DNA from: Acholoe squamosa
Lineage: Eukaryota > Annelida > Polychaeta > Phyllodocida > Polynoidae
NCBI GenBank assembly: GCA_949317995.1
Contig: OX439042.1
Coordinates: forward strand, 12,441,174 to 12,505,173
DNA: 64,000 bases
Direction: 5' to 3'
Below the pieces are notes generated by a model, which saw nothing but the letters and a program-made list of their open reading frames with translations, was not told where the DNA came from and did not search any database. Shown here one piece after another: positions 35,159-47,200 of this stretch. Numbering within the stretch: the stretch's first letter is position 1; the number at the start of each line of letters is the position of its first letter. Both the position numbers and the translations under genes were made by a program.

Positions 35159-36374
35159 GAGACCTGTTTCACAAGGGCCATATACTAGTGACATAGACTT
35201 AAGAGCAAGATACTCATAAGGTGGTGTTAAGATCAATCATTGGATTCATTGGTCATATCTCCATAGCTCACTCTTAGTAGGAGGTGTTTCAAAAGGAAAT
35301 TGGGATTGAAGCTTACTAGTAAAGAGTCAATGTAAGAGTGACATATGACCAACAGAAAGTAGCTGATTTATGTGGAAGGTTAAGGGTACACATAAATGGG
35401 AAAAATCATATCAATTAGTGGAATCCCACATATCTTTTTAATCCATGATGTCAGGATTATATCAAAATGAAATACCCTTTTATAATACCTTTTTATATTG
35501 TGAAATAACAAAGTAGAGGCACGTTCTGCACCTGGGTGATTGATCTTACTAGCTGAATGATTGGTCTACGAGTGACCTAAGGAATGATCTTGATTACTGC
35601 CCCTATGTCCAATTGACAGCTGTTTCTAAAGGACCAGTCTTAAGTTCCAATACTAGTGACAGCTTGTTCCGAAACACTAGTAGTCATTCACAAATGACTG
35701 ATCTTAAGTTGTCACTAGTAGAGTGGAAAGATCGATCTTAAATAAGGAATGCTTATGAAACAGGTCTCAGAGAGCTGTTTCATAAGCGTTCTTTATTTAA
35801 GATCAATCTTTTCACTCTATGAGTGACCACTTAAGATCAGTTATTTGGGAATGACTACATGTGTTTTCAGAACAAGCTGTCACTGCAACATAAGACTGGT
35901 CCTGTAGAAACAGCTGTCAATTAGACATAGGAGCAGTAATCAAGATCAGTCCTTAGGTCACTCGTAGACCAATCATTCAGCTAGTAAGATCAATCACCCA
36001 GGTGCAGAACATGCCTCTACTTTGTTATTTCACAATAGAAAAAAGTATTATAAGAGGGTATTTCATTTTGATATGTTCCTGACACATGGATTAAAAAGAT
36101 ATGTGTAATTCCACTAATTGATATGATGTTTGTCATTTGTGTGTACCCGCTACCTTCCACATAAATCAGCTACTTCATGTTGGTCATATGTCACTCTTAC
36201 AATGATTCTTTACTCATGAGCTTCACTCCCCATTTCCTTTTGAAACACCTCCTATTAAGAGTGAGCTATGGAGATATGACCAATGAACCCAATGATTGAT
36301 CTTAGCACCACCTTACTAGCATTTTGCTCATAAGTCTATGTCACTCGTATATGGCCCTTGTAAAAAAGGTCTCT
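35159..36374. mobile_element. 1.2-kb palindrome: two ~605-bp units head to head
   Basis: The left arm (35159-35765) and right arm (35773-36374) are inverted copies around a centre near 35769. Each arm also begins and ends with GAGACCTGTTTCA or its inverse, so each arm looks like a TIR element by itself. Non-coding. Arms differ by scattered changes and small indels. Confidence 0.85.
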
Positions 36375-36860
36375 AAAAAACCTATTTCACAATGACCATG
36401 TACGAGTAAGTTTGGTGTACGAGCAAGATCACTCCTATGGTCATCCTATTAAAGATTGATCTTAGGCTTCTGAGGCTAAGGGGAAGTGTTTTAAAAAGTA
36501 AATGGGAAGTAAAGGTCTAATGTAAGAGTGACTTAAGACCAACATAAAGAAGCTGATTTATGTGGAAGGTTGAGGGTACACATAAATGTGAAAAATCCTA
36601 TCAACAAGTGGAATCCCACAACATTTTTCGACATAAAGTCAGGCATATATGAAATTGAAATTCCCGCTTTTAATACCATTTTCTCAGAGACCTGTTTCAT
36701 AATCTTTTCACTCTATGAGTGACCACTTAAGATCAATCATTTGGGAATGACTACAAGTGTTTCAGAACAAGCTGTCACTCCTATTGCAACATAAGACTGA
36801 CCAATTATCCAGTTAGTAAGATCAATCACCTATAGGTGCAGAATATGGTGTTACTTCATT
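36375..36860. mobile_element. Decayed second copy of the palindromic element
   Basis: 36515-36625 matches the left-arm stretch near 35330-35430 (TGATTTATGTGGAAGGTT, AGGGTACACATAAATG) and 36690-36850 matches the beginning of the right arm (GAGACCTGTTTCATAA, CACTCTATGAGTGACCACTT), so the inverted-pair layout is repeated with internal deletions. Confidence 0.65.
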
Positions 36861-36970
36861 ATTCAATGATTCCGTACCCATAATTTACAGATTTTTCAGT
36901 GAGCATATAGCAAATCTTTTATTTTGATTGAAAATAATTAGTGTTAATTGCACACATGTTAAACAAGAAA

Positions 36971-37331
36971 AATGTGGCAAGGGCCATTGAAAGGAGTTGC
37001 CACTCTGCGGCAGACGTGTGACGTCACGGCCGAAGTATGACGTCACAAATTGCATCACAAGGTGACCGTGAAGTCACCGACAAACAGAAAACATAATGGA
37101 GTTGCTACGGTCGATGCACTCCCGGCCGCTACACGGCAAGCAACTCAAAAAAATGTGGCAAGGGCCACGGATAGTAGTTGCCACTCTGCGGCTGATGTTT
37201 GACATCACAGCCGATGTATGACGTCACAAATTGTGTCACAAGGTGACCGTGACATCACTGACAAACCGAAAACATAATGGAGTTGCTACAGTCGCTGGGC
37301 TCCAGGCCGCTATGCGGCAACCAACTCCAAA
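36971..37331. repeat. 181-bp tandem repeat, 2 copies, with CRE-like sites
   Basis: Units start AATGTGGCAAGGGCCA at 36971 and 37152. Unit 1 holds two TGACGTCA palindromes and unit 2 one, with a diverged second. A 45-bp fragment of the unit lies at 7898-7945. Confidence 0.85.
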
Positions 37332-38120
37332 AAAACACCCAGAACAGAGCCTCTCTATTTGAGAAGCAAGTTCAATGTTTATCATGAGGTTACAGATGTG
37401 AATATATGACTAAATTGAACAAGCATAGAAAAGGTGTTTTCATTCTTCATCCTTGCTCCTTCAATAACATATAGATCTCTCAGGTGTATTCTGTTAATTC
37501 CTATGCCAGGTTAAATGGTAAAAGCTTCATGTCAATAGTCATTGAAAGAACCATTATTTTGATGTTTGTAGGCTTGTCCATGATATACACTTACGAGAAA
37601 AGTCCTCAAGCAAACCACGCTGTTACCTGTTGTGAAGACGTCTACTAACCCTTAGAAAAAAATGGTAACTCTTAGACAAAGTGACTGACATTCTCTCTTG
37701 GCTAAGTCAAGTCAGCTTGCCTGAATAGTTTAGTTAATACTACTAACATGTTAGTAAGATTTTACTAACATGTTGGGTATTATGCCTAATGAGTGGTTTT
37801 GTCTGAGTTGAATTAGTATTTTCTAACTTGGATTTTTTTTCTGGGCATGATTGTAGTTTTTAATTGAACAACAAAAATCGCAATCGTAAGATTTGTGATG
37901 ATTCTAGGTTCCAATTGCAAAGCACAGAATCATATTCATTTCGCTACAAGGCCACAGACTATCTATAACTATAGAATATGTAGTGCTGTCGTGGGCATGT
38001 TTGAAGTATATGCATGTTTGTACTAATCACCTTGTACAATGTGATCTGTACAAGATATCTGCTTGGTGATTGTCTAGAGGGCAAACCCAAATCAGAATGT
38101 GGTGTTTTCCAGGAGGTCAA
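37332..38120. other. Intergenic DNA, nothing recognised
   Basis: No coding, RNA or repeat feature supported. Confidence 0.4.
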
Positions 38121-38126
38121 GCCTAC

Positions 38127-38411
38127 ACTGAAAACATGGAAGATCCGAAACTAGTCAGCGGTGACCACTTTAGGTCCTCAAGTTGACGATACCTAAAACT
38201 ACAACTTTAGGTAGTCAAAATGACAACTTTAGGTCATCATCCTGACAACCTGAGTCGTCAATTTGACGACTCTGTACTGTCAGTATTGTCATCCTGACGA
38301 CTTAAAGTCATCATTTTGACTACCTAAAACTGTAGTTTTAGGTATCCTCCATGCACCTGAGGACCTAAAGTGGTCACCGCTGACTAGTTTCGGATCTACC
38401 ATGTTTTCAGT
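38127..38411. mobile_element. MITE, 285 bp, ~55-bp TIRs
   Basis: ACTGAAAACATGG..GATCCGAAACTAGTCAGCGG..TTTAGGTCCTCA at the left is repeated in inverse at the right with few changes. The interior has GTCGTCAATTTGACGAC-type palindromes. TA dinucleotides at both flanks fit a TA target site. Confidence 0.8.
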
Positions 38412-38569
38412 ATACTAAGCCACTGGTTGCATGTTTATGTCCCATCATATTAAGACCAACATGATCCAATACACATTAACAGCTGCACGACCTTATTGTC
38501 TGTCACACTAGTGTTTCTGAATTCCACTCAACAGGTTGGCTATCTGATATCGTTCTGTCACACTTTAAA

Positions 38570-38670
38570 AAGAAAGCGACCCTATCAGAAGGGCATTTCT
38601 TACCCCTTTAGAGGCCGCTATCAGAAGGGCATGTCTTACCCCTTTAGAGGCCGCTAATGCAGGAGTGCGG
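38570..38670 (+). repeat. Dispersed hairpin repeat fragment with local duplication
   Basis: CTTACCCCTTTAGAGGCCGCT occurs twice in a row (near 38608 and 38636), then AATGCAGGAGTGCGG as in the copy at 22974. Confidence 0.5.
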
Positions 38671-38699
38671 TGTTATATATATATTTATATATATCATGC

Positions 38700-39205
38700 A
38701 CACACTCCTAAAAATGATCTACAAAAATTCCTCATAAAACTGAACAATGAAGGACCAGAATTGCATTGCAGTAACGCAGTGTAGTTTCTACAATAAAGCA
38801 GTATAGAGCACAATGTGGTAAAGGGAATCTCCTTGGAAGTATCTCTGGTACTTTTGGGACAAGGATTTCACCGTTATTTAGAAAAGTTTCCATTTACAGA
38901 GTAAACTTAGATTAACAACTGGAAGACCTGCAGGTATTATCATTGCGTACCCTCAGACATGAAAGTAAATTGCAATTAATTGTGCCGGATGACTAGCTGA
39001 AAAACAAATCTGGCATGCTACATGTTATCAGGCCCAATTAAAACCGATAAACAATTAGATAATTTGAAGGCCTCCAAAAGTATTCCAGATAATGCCATCC
39101 AGTTATTTGTCCCCTCTCATCATGCAGCATAACAATTGACAAAGAGATAACATATTGTCGATATAAAACCATAAATAATGGACAAACTCTAAGATACTAG
39201 TTTCT
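38700..39205. other. Intergenic DNA, nothing recognised
   Basis: No feature supported. Confidence 0.4.
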
Positions 39206-39209
39206 CACC

Positions 39210-39345
39210 TAAAGCGCTGGTTCCACAGGCATAAATCCGTCGGATTAGCACTAATCTGACCGATTTTTTCTATACTTTTGATATATTATAAATCGTCGGA
39301 TTAGGGCTATTCCGACCGATTGTGTGGCTGTGGAACCAACGCTTA
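39210..39345. mobile_element. Small MITE, 136 bp
   Basis: AAAGCGCTGGTTCCACAGGC at the left and, read from the right end on the other strand, TTAAGCGTTGGTTCCACAGC. Contains GTCGGATTAG and its inverse. Confidence 0.7.
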
Positions 39346-39602
39346 AAGCGCGTGATTCCACCAAAGCCAATCTGTTCCCGATTTGGAATCAGAAGCAAAT
39401 CGGTAATCTTCCCAATGCTTTTCTGCCCACTACCAGTCAAAATAAAAACAGAAAAATTTTGCCGGACTTGAGTGGAAATGTATTGGGAATCCACCATGAA
39501 AAAATTATGAAACTCCATCCATTATTTCTCTCAAATCTGATTGAAATTCGTCCAAAATCAGGCCGACTTTCATCAATCGGCTTTAGTGAAACACGTGCTT
39601 AA
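39343..39602. mobile_element. MITE with TTAA at both ends, 260 bp
   Basis: TTAAAGCGCGTGATTCCACC at the left; inverse at the right reads TTAAGCACGTGTTTCACTAA. TTAA sits at both boundaries, and one is shared with the neighbouring MITE. A TTAA target would fit a piggyBac-type source, but this is inference. Confidence 0.65.
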
Positions 39603-39604
39603 TG

Positions 39605-40072
39605 AATAGATTGTTGGGATCTGTCATGGAATTTTGGCATTAGAGCAGTGATTATTGCTGAACGATAAATTGATTTTATTACTTTCATTTTTTTAATTTT
39701 TTTTACTGTGATTTGAGGTTGCATGCTGAAGCTCGTAAATGGTTTTCATTCTGGATGGATTCATTTGGGATATGACACTAGTATGTTAGCTGCTATACCA
39801 TGATTGAAGTACATATTGGAGTATATGGAATTACACACTGCAAAATGTGTCTCAGGTAGATGGAAATTAGAAAGAGGATTCAGCCAGAAAGCGCAGCTCA
39901 TCGGATTGTTTCATATATGGTCAAGCTACAATGTATACTCAATAATGTCTTTAAAATGAACAGCATTTATTATAAAATCAACTAGTCAAAACATTTAAAT
40001 TCATTTTGTTAACCTGGCATAGACTCTCCATCTTGATAACTATAGATGATTTAGACACATGGCCCTACATGA
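39605..40072. other. Intergenic DNA, nothing recognised
   Basis: No feature supported. Confidence 0.4.
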
Positions 40073-40256
40073 CTCAGGGTCGGATCCAGGATTTTGATAA
40101 GGTGGGGGGGCACGCCCCTGATTTAGCCCCTGATTTTGGCTTAACTATATGGTTAAAAAAAGTTAGGTAAACTCCTAAGTAAATGGAAAAAGGGGGGCGC
40201 ACAGGGGGGGCACTTCAAATTTTTTTATACGGGTGTGTGGCTGAACCTCTGACTAC
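40073..40256. repeat. G-rich dispersed repeat
   Basis: CAGGGTCGGATCCAGGATTT followed by two runs of seven to eight G's and a TTTTTTATACGGGTGTGTGGC end. The overall form resembles G-run insertions common in invertebrate genomes; no second copy lies in this window. Confidence 0.35.
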
Positions 40257-40258
40257 AC

Positions 40259-40500
40259 TTACCCTTGCTAGGGCACTCGTTCGCAGGGTTTTCCTTCAAA
40301 ACCCTACCCTTGCTAGGGAACTTTTTACATAATAGTCTTAGATTTTGCTCAAAATATCTTTTCCACATGAAGCGGGGTATTTCGCTGAAAGTTGTCCCTT
40401 GCTAGGGACATTTTGCTCAAAAGTAGACTCTTGCTAGGGACATTTTAGCCTGAAACCGGAGGCTTGCTAGGGACCTTTCCCTAGCAAGTACCCTTGCCAG
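40259..40500. repeat. Degenerate tandem repeat of CTTGCTAGGGACATTTT
   Basis: CCCTTGCTAGGG occurs near 40262, 40308 and 40397, and TTGCTAGGGACATTT or close variants near 40432 and 40463; a final inverse copy (TCCCTAGCAAG) lies near 40479. Confidence 0.75.
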
Positions 40501-41033
40501 CCGCACATATATGTATACATTACATAGAGAGTGCCACCCCCCCGGGACTGTGAGATTATACACAGGTTTGGAGTAGCCCTTGTTACCTACACACAAAACA
40601 TGTAGAATCGCTAGGGTATTGTAACTGAACAGCATCAAATAATGTGTCAAAGCCTGTCAAACTTGTCAACACTGGTGCAGACCCTTCATCTTGAAGACTT
40701 TATATGGTCTCTGCAACTGATCCTACCTGATAACTTTAAAATGACAAGCCATGATGTTGCCAACCTAGGCACATATGTTGTCAACATGAGGAGTCTGTGC
40801 CAAGTGTAACAACATAAATCTGACAGGTTTTGGCTGGTTTATTTCATGCTGCTTACCCTGAAGACCCCATTTCTTACAGTGACAAAGATGGCTGCAACTT
40901 ATTCATATACAGGGCTTTACAGTCCTATCCCCGGCCATTTTTAACGAGGTAACTCCACATGAAGAGGAGTACTACTCAGGACATCATACTGTCTCCTAAT
41001 AGCTTCATCAGATACCCTCACTGACAACATCTT

Positions 41034-41041
41034 TATATAAA
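41034..41041 (+). promoter_or_regulatory. TATA box of the AA15 gene
   Basis: TATATAAA lies 41 bp before the start ATG at 41082. Transcription would begin about 30 bp downstream, near 41065, giving a very short leader. Supported by position only. Confidence 0.4.
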
Positions 41042-41081
41042 CTGCGCTCAGATTCTCTGAATCTATTGAGAAAATATCCTA

Positions 41082-41285
41082 ATGACGTCTTGCACAATGA
41101 CACAACAAGCCTCTCAGCTTCCTCAAGGGACGCTAATGACACTGGTTCTGCTGTTACTAATGGTCAGGAGTAGTTTTGGACATGGCCGCTTGATGGAGCC
41201 ACCGTCTCGCTCCTCCTTGTTCCGGTTTGGATACCCAGCGGCCACCAATTATGCAGATAACCAACTGTTCTGTGGTGGTTTCCAG
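41082..41285 (+). CDS. AA15 exon 1 (signal peptide, mature N-terminal His)
   Basis: 68 codons ending ..LFCGGFQ; donor CAG|GTATGT at 41286, phase 0. The HGRLMEPPSRSS start of the mature enzyme is here. An in-frame read-through past the donor reaches a stop within 10 codons. Confidence 0.9.
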
Positions 41286-44200
41286 GTATGTGCTAGCTCC
41301 TATGGGAAAAGGTAGTCCTGCCTACGAATTACCTCACCTGTAGTAGTCTCTTCCTTTGTAGTGCAAACTACTTTTGTGGTCAACACAAAAGCATTTGAAA
41401 GAGTGTGTGATAAAAGTAGGTATTAGAGAGCAGCGCACACTATTTTTGAGCAAGGCAGGTGCCTTTTCAGACTGATATGGTGAGTGGAAGTTGAATGGTG
41501 AAGCAGAGTGTAACTTCTGTAGTGTTCTACCCCTCGATGTTCAATCGAATCGTTCGATAAACAACGAAGAACAACTATTCAGGTTCCAGTTAAAACTTTA
41601 TTGTCTAATAACACATAGGCATCAGCCGTTCTCGTTACAGGTGGCAGAGTTTGAACTCTATAACAAGTTTGACACTAGGCCTTCTAGTGTCTACAGTTGA
41701 TATTCCACATACACCTCCTCTGTGCAGCAGCACAGAGGAGAATTAGAATATGGTAGCCGGGCAGCCGCCAACCATCGCTCACGATGGTCAGTCGGGGCTG
41801 GACTGACCCTGAGGAAGGCCATACAACGGCCTTATATACACCGGAGTCGAGGGCCACGTGACCAGGTGGTGACGTGGCGCTGGACTCCAGCGCCCCCAGG
41901 CGTCGGGTAATAGAGGTGCTCTCGATGTCGCCCACGAGAACCACAAAGGTACCTCGAAGACGACGCGGGACCACCACACCACCCCCCACTAGACTGAAAC
42001 GAGGTCTCTGAAAATTCAGAGATCCCGGATCAGTCTAAACAAAATAGATAATAATTTAAACTACTGGATCCGTTGACATGGTCGACAGAAACAGTAGAGG
42101 AATATAGAAAAATATAGTTTCTACTGTACTGTAGAAAAAAAATTATTATCACAGTTAATTATAAGGCGTTGCTCCATCCAACGTAAGAGACCAGTGTCGA
42201 AACACTGCTTCACGACCTGCTCCCGGTCGATCCGAGGAAGGCACGACCGGGTATGGTAACCGGGGTCGTGTCGTTTCCTCCCTGTCTCGTTGAGAAGCTC
42301 CTTCCAGCGTAGGAAGCCCATCGATAGTGTATAGTACAACTATGATGGTCCTTCGACCGTGAGGCCGAGGATGTGTGGCACCACCGGGCCCTAAGACCGG
42401 GGTGGCGTCGGATCCACACAGCTTCGCAGGGAGGTCCGGGGACAGGATAGGTACCCCCACTCGTGGAGAGTACACCGTCGTCCGGGAATGAGTTCCCGGG
42501 GGTTCCATGCTGACATCGAGACTCTGTTCGATGTCAGCGATCCAAGCTGAAGAGGAGGAACAGTAGTATCATACTACTGATCCTCCGAGATGGACCCTGT
42601 AGCGGCGTCGATTTTAGCCTGCTCTCCGTCAGTGCGCTCATCCTCATGTGAGGCACTGGCGGCTAGCTGGCCAGAAAACGTCGGCGACTCCGGCAATGGG
42701 GCCACACGGTCCATTGTCGTACTCCAAGCCTCGTTAGAGGTCTCGGGTGCATCCCGGGAGTCTCCCTCAGCATCTGAGTGGAGGACTGCCGAATCTGCTG
42801 AGTCGCTTCCGTCATCGTCGTCGCTCTCCCGACCTTCAAGGTCGTCCTTGTCTCCCTGGTCAGGGGGAGCCGTTGGAGATTGACTGACGACATCGTCGTC
42901 CCCGTCTATATCCATCGACTGTTCCGCCTCGGCAGGTTCTACTGCTTTGGCGGAAGCCGACGGGTCCGGGCAGACGGCTGCACTCACAGGGACCAGAGGT
43001 GTGATGCCATGAAGATCCGGATGGATTTTCGGTGACACCACTCTCTGAACCGGTGGCGGTGCAGGCTCGGTGGCTCCCGAGAGGATTATCAAGGGAGCAG
43101 ATGAGGAAGGCGCGGCTGCTGGTGGGTAGACGGAGGCGCCGAGAGACCTACCAGGGGTGTCAGGCTTGTCCTTGGAGATAACTCTCTCAAAGGATTCGAC
43201 TGAGCCGCCAGCGTCCTGATGTCAGGAACCACTCCACCCTCGACGAGGTACCTCTGCGCTTCGCGAGAGGGCTCAGTTCGAATGGGCTTCAGGGTTCGGA
43301 CGCCATGGTGCTTGTCCTTCATCCATTCCGAGAGTTGGACCCCGAAGACTCTAAAGAATTTGCGGTCGATTTCCTCCCAGCCTTCTATGATACCATCCCT
43401 CTTGGTGATATCATATTGGGCCTGTGACTCAAAGTTATTGAGACGCGTTCGGACATCGGTCAGACGAGAGTCCATCTCCATCTGAACGGTCTGGCGCGCC
43501 TCTTCCCTAAGAGCCGGAAGGAGCTCGTTACGGATGGCCATGTTTGTTCTATCAAACAGGCCGAACAAGTAGGCACTCGCTTCCTCGCGGAATGCCTCAC
43601 CGAATTGGTCGATAGCAGGGCTACCCGTCATTTGTAGAAGTCCTTTACAACGTTCCACGAACGTCTTGGGGACCCCAGGTTTGGCCGAACCGGTCGAAGC
43701 AGTCTTCGACTTTTTAGGAGCCGGGGCCGGGGCGGCCTTCGATGCCTTTTCGGGCTTCGAGGGAGCAGCCTGCGGCTTAGGCTTCTTAGGTTCAGTCGAA
43801 CCGGCAGACTTTCCAGCATCTGTAGAGTGGGGCCTCTTGTTCCCACTCGTAGAGGCTGTCGGTCCTGGGTCTCGAGGACGACTGGCCTCCCGCTTCTTCC
43901 GCTGCTCTACCCTGAACTCGGGGTAGGTGCCGTAGAAAGCGGGCATCAGTTCCGGTCTGATATACAGGCGCTTCGTAGACGGGGGTGCGGGTGCCATCCG
44001 CATCCAGTGTCTAGTTGGCGCGCCTGTCTTTTCATTCCGTTCACACTTTCCAACCAGCGTTTCCACCAGTTGGATAGCGCCCTCGGCATTGTACTTATGG
44101 GGCTGCTTGTACGACTTTAGATAACGCGCCATCAAGCCCCTTCGTGTGGTCAGGAAAGGAGGAGTGGTCGGGTCATCGGGGTCCTGATAACATGGAATGG

Positions 44201-47200
44201 TCTTTTTCACCTTAACACAACCGAACTGCGGACGGATGGCTCAATGCTCCTCCACCAAGTGTCGAGCATACCTGTCGTCTGTCGTGTATACGTGAGGGGG
44301 GAACCCCTTACGTGTGCAGTTCTCGAAAGCACACTGCTGCCCGGGATTGAAGATGCGCCATGCAAACCAAATCCGCTGTCGCTCGGGCAGCGACACCTCC
44401 GACGAGTCTGAGGCATTCGTGATATTCTCGATCATCGAGACATACCAGTCAATGGCATGGGTATCATCCGAATACCACTCCTCCTCGTCACTACCATCCT
44501 TGCCGACAAGACTAGGGAGTACCACTTGACCATTCTTGCGGTAGTCCTGAAGCTTGGTCAGTGGCCTGTCATCGACGTACTCAGTCGCTTGGCAGTGATC
44601 GCTGACAGCCGCTTCCACTCGTCGACAGCCTTGGCCGTGTCTGGGGGAGAGGATACGGTGCTCTCCACGGCACCGGCATCGACCTCCGACGGCTCGGTTC
44701 CAGGTTCCGGGGGTGCAGTAGACTCGCTACTCCTCTCCCGGGCTGGAGCCTTCTTGGCTGCGGATTCCTTTTTGCTACCTTCCTTCTTGGGCACCTTAGG
44801 GATCTTGAAGTCTTTCAAGGTCCCTTTGGATGCCTTCGATTCGGTGGGCTTCTTGCCCTTAGAACCTGAAGGGGTAGCACTTTTCGATGGAGCTGGTGTC
44901 GATGGCTTGTCGACCTCCATCTCTTCGGGGGAGGAGTCTCTCGAGGCGGCAGCAGCCGCGACTTTCAAGTCGCGCTTCTGCTGCTTAGCAGCCTCTTTCG
45001 CCTTTCGGCGGAGCTCCTTCTCCCGCTCCTGGGACTCGGCCAAGGCTTTCTGTGCATCCTCGATCTGCTTCAGAAGAGCTGCACTTTTAGCCGAGGTAGA
45101 TTCGAGCTATTGCTCGGGTCTGGTCCTCTTGGACTTCTTCTTCTTCTTCTGCGACTTGTGGCTCGCCGAAGAGCTGTACCCTGACTGCTCGTTGGACGAG
45201 GACCCCATGGTTCTTCCTGAACTTATGGGTTCTACTGAAGAGAAGACTCCGGGTCTCGAACCGTTCTCAGACGGGACGAGACGGCGAAGAGGATCTTCGA
45301 GGTGTTCCGATCTGCACTCTGGCAGGTCGAAGCCTCGAAGGTGCCTTCGATGTACCTCGAACCGCACTCAGGCGGCTCGAGGGACCGAAGACTAGAGCCT
45401 CGAGAGAACACGAACCTGCACTCAGGCAGGTCGTGTCCCTCGACACTAGGCAGGGGAGACCTCCTACACTCAGGTAGGAAGTCCCCAGGCGGAGCGTACT
45501 AGCTGGAGTAAGCTAGGCTTAGCCCAGCTTATCTGCGTCCGACTCTCATGAGAAGGGCGCAGATGTGACCTCTGTGGTGTGCGACGCGGCCTTTTATCCC
45601 TGTGGCGCACGCCTCTGATTGGAGGAAGGGCCTACATGACCGAGGCGGGCGAACCCTATTGGTCCACAGCGCATCACGCCATGACCAAATAAGGTAATGC
45701 TAAAAAAATAGAACGACTCACTCTCCTCACACAGTCACGCTCTGATTCTCCAGTCGCAATGTTTGCATATGCCGTTATTTCCTATGCGGTCTATGGGGTT
45801 CCAACACTGTCAACATGGATAATTAGTACACCCCCCCTTCTATCAGACTACCGGGATTAAAATGGTTCCAATATGGATCTACCCTTCGGGCAGAATCCAC
45901 CAGCCTATGCTGGGAACCCATCCTCACAGTCCAATAAAAATCAGAGGCCCCAAATTTCCATGTTTCCAGCGTCAGGTTGTCTCAAACTAAGAGGCAATCG
46001 CATGACTTCTCGTTGTGTAATTTTTTATTCACCGTCGGCTTCACGTCCACAAACAGATTTACCCAAGAACGGCACCCGTTATTTTAAATCCACATTAAAA
46101 AACAGGTTGGTAAAGCTGTTGCTTAGTATTGTGCAAATCATCGATTACTGAGTAGGGTTTAATCTAGGACTTTTCCTGATTCTAACCTTTACTGTAGGAA
46201 CGAGTGTTGAGCCTCGGGGCGGGTTACTATCACCCCCTCCTAGCCCGCCATCCTTTGATGTGGCCAGGCCGACTGGGCTATTAACCCGTTTCCGTCGGCG
46301 TCTGCCTCCCATCACTTGTGACGGTGTGGATGTAGGAGCCAGAGTGTTTGCTCTGGGTTTCCTTTCATCCTCGACACTCGCTGACCGTTCCTTTGATGAG
46401 CCTTGGCACTTAAGCCTCGCTCGAGTCATAGGTCCGGACTGGAGTGACTGATTTTTGACTTCAATCGAAACGTTTCGATGTGAAGTTTGTTCAGTCGTTC
46501 GCACCTTCGAGGGGGGGTCGGGATTCCGACATCTCTTCAAAGGCGGTTTAGATGCTTTCGACTTATCTCGACGAGCCGGTCGACCACAGCGCCGCTTTGA
46601 TGGTTTACTGGCATCCAACACCTCCACCTCGCTCAGTTTTCAAGCCTTTTGCTGTCGTTTTCGATGACCCTGCATAGTTTGTTTTTTAGACTTAACTTCC
46701 GGTCGCGACCTTTCGATCTCTATTTCAACCTGTCCAGAAACAGACTTAGCCCTTTTCGTGGCCTTACGTGAAGGTGAATCATCATCAAGTTGTGGTTGCA
46801 ACAACTCGACAGTTTGTGATAGTTCTACGCCCAACCACCGGTGCACTCTATCGACATTGCTCTTTTTGCAACCGCCCGCAGGACGATCGAAGTAATAATG
46901 TCGACTCAGAGAGGACAGAATCCACTATGAACGGCCCATCCCAGTTGGGAGCAAGCTTCATAGCTGCTTGGGGGGTGTGGTACCTCACCACCTGTTCCCC
47001 AACTGAGTACCTTCTCTGCTTCAGCCCATAGTCATACCCGACTTTCTGGCGTTCCGCAGATTTACCTAGATTTTCTCTTACCATGCTGTAACTCTCTCTC
47101 AACCGATCACGAAGCTGTTCCACGAACGTAACGGAACAAGGGACCTCGAGCGGGTTTTCGATTGAGCTGAAAATCACATCCGCTGGCATGAGAATTTCTT

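Noticed and set aside
44457-45395. 312-codon plus-strand frame
   Set aside because: Antisense of the accessory region of the LTR element; no domain of its own.
42000-45900. A separate LTR element nested in the 12.5-kb element
   Set aside because: No second pair of long terminal repeats bounds this block, and its composition matches the host element.
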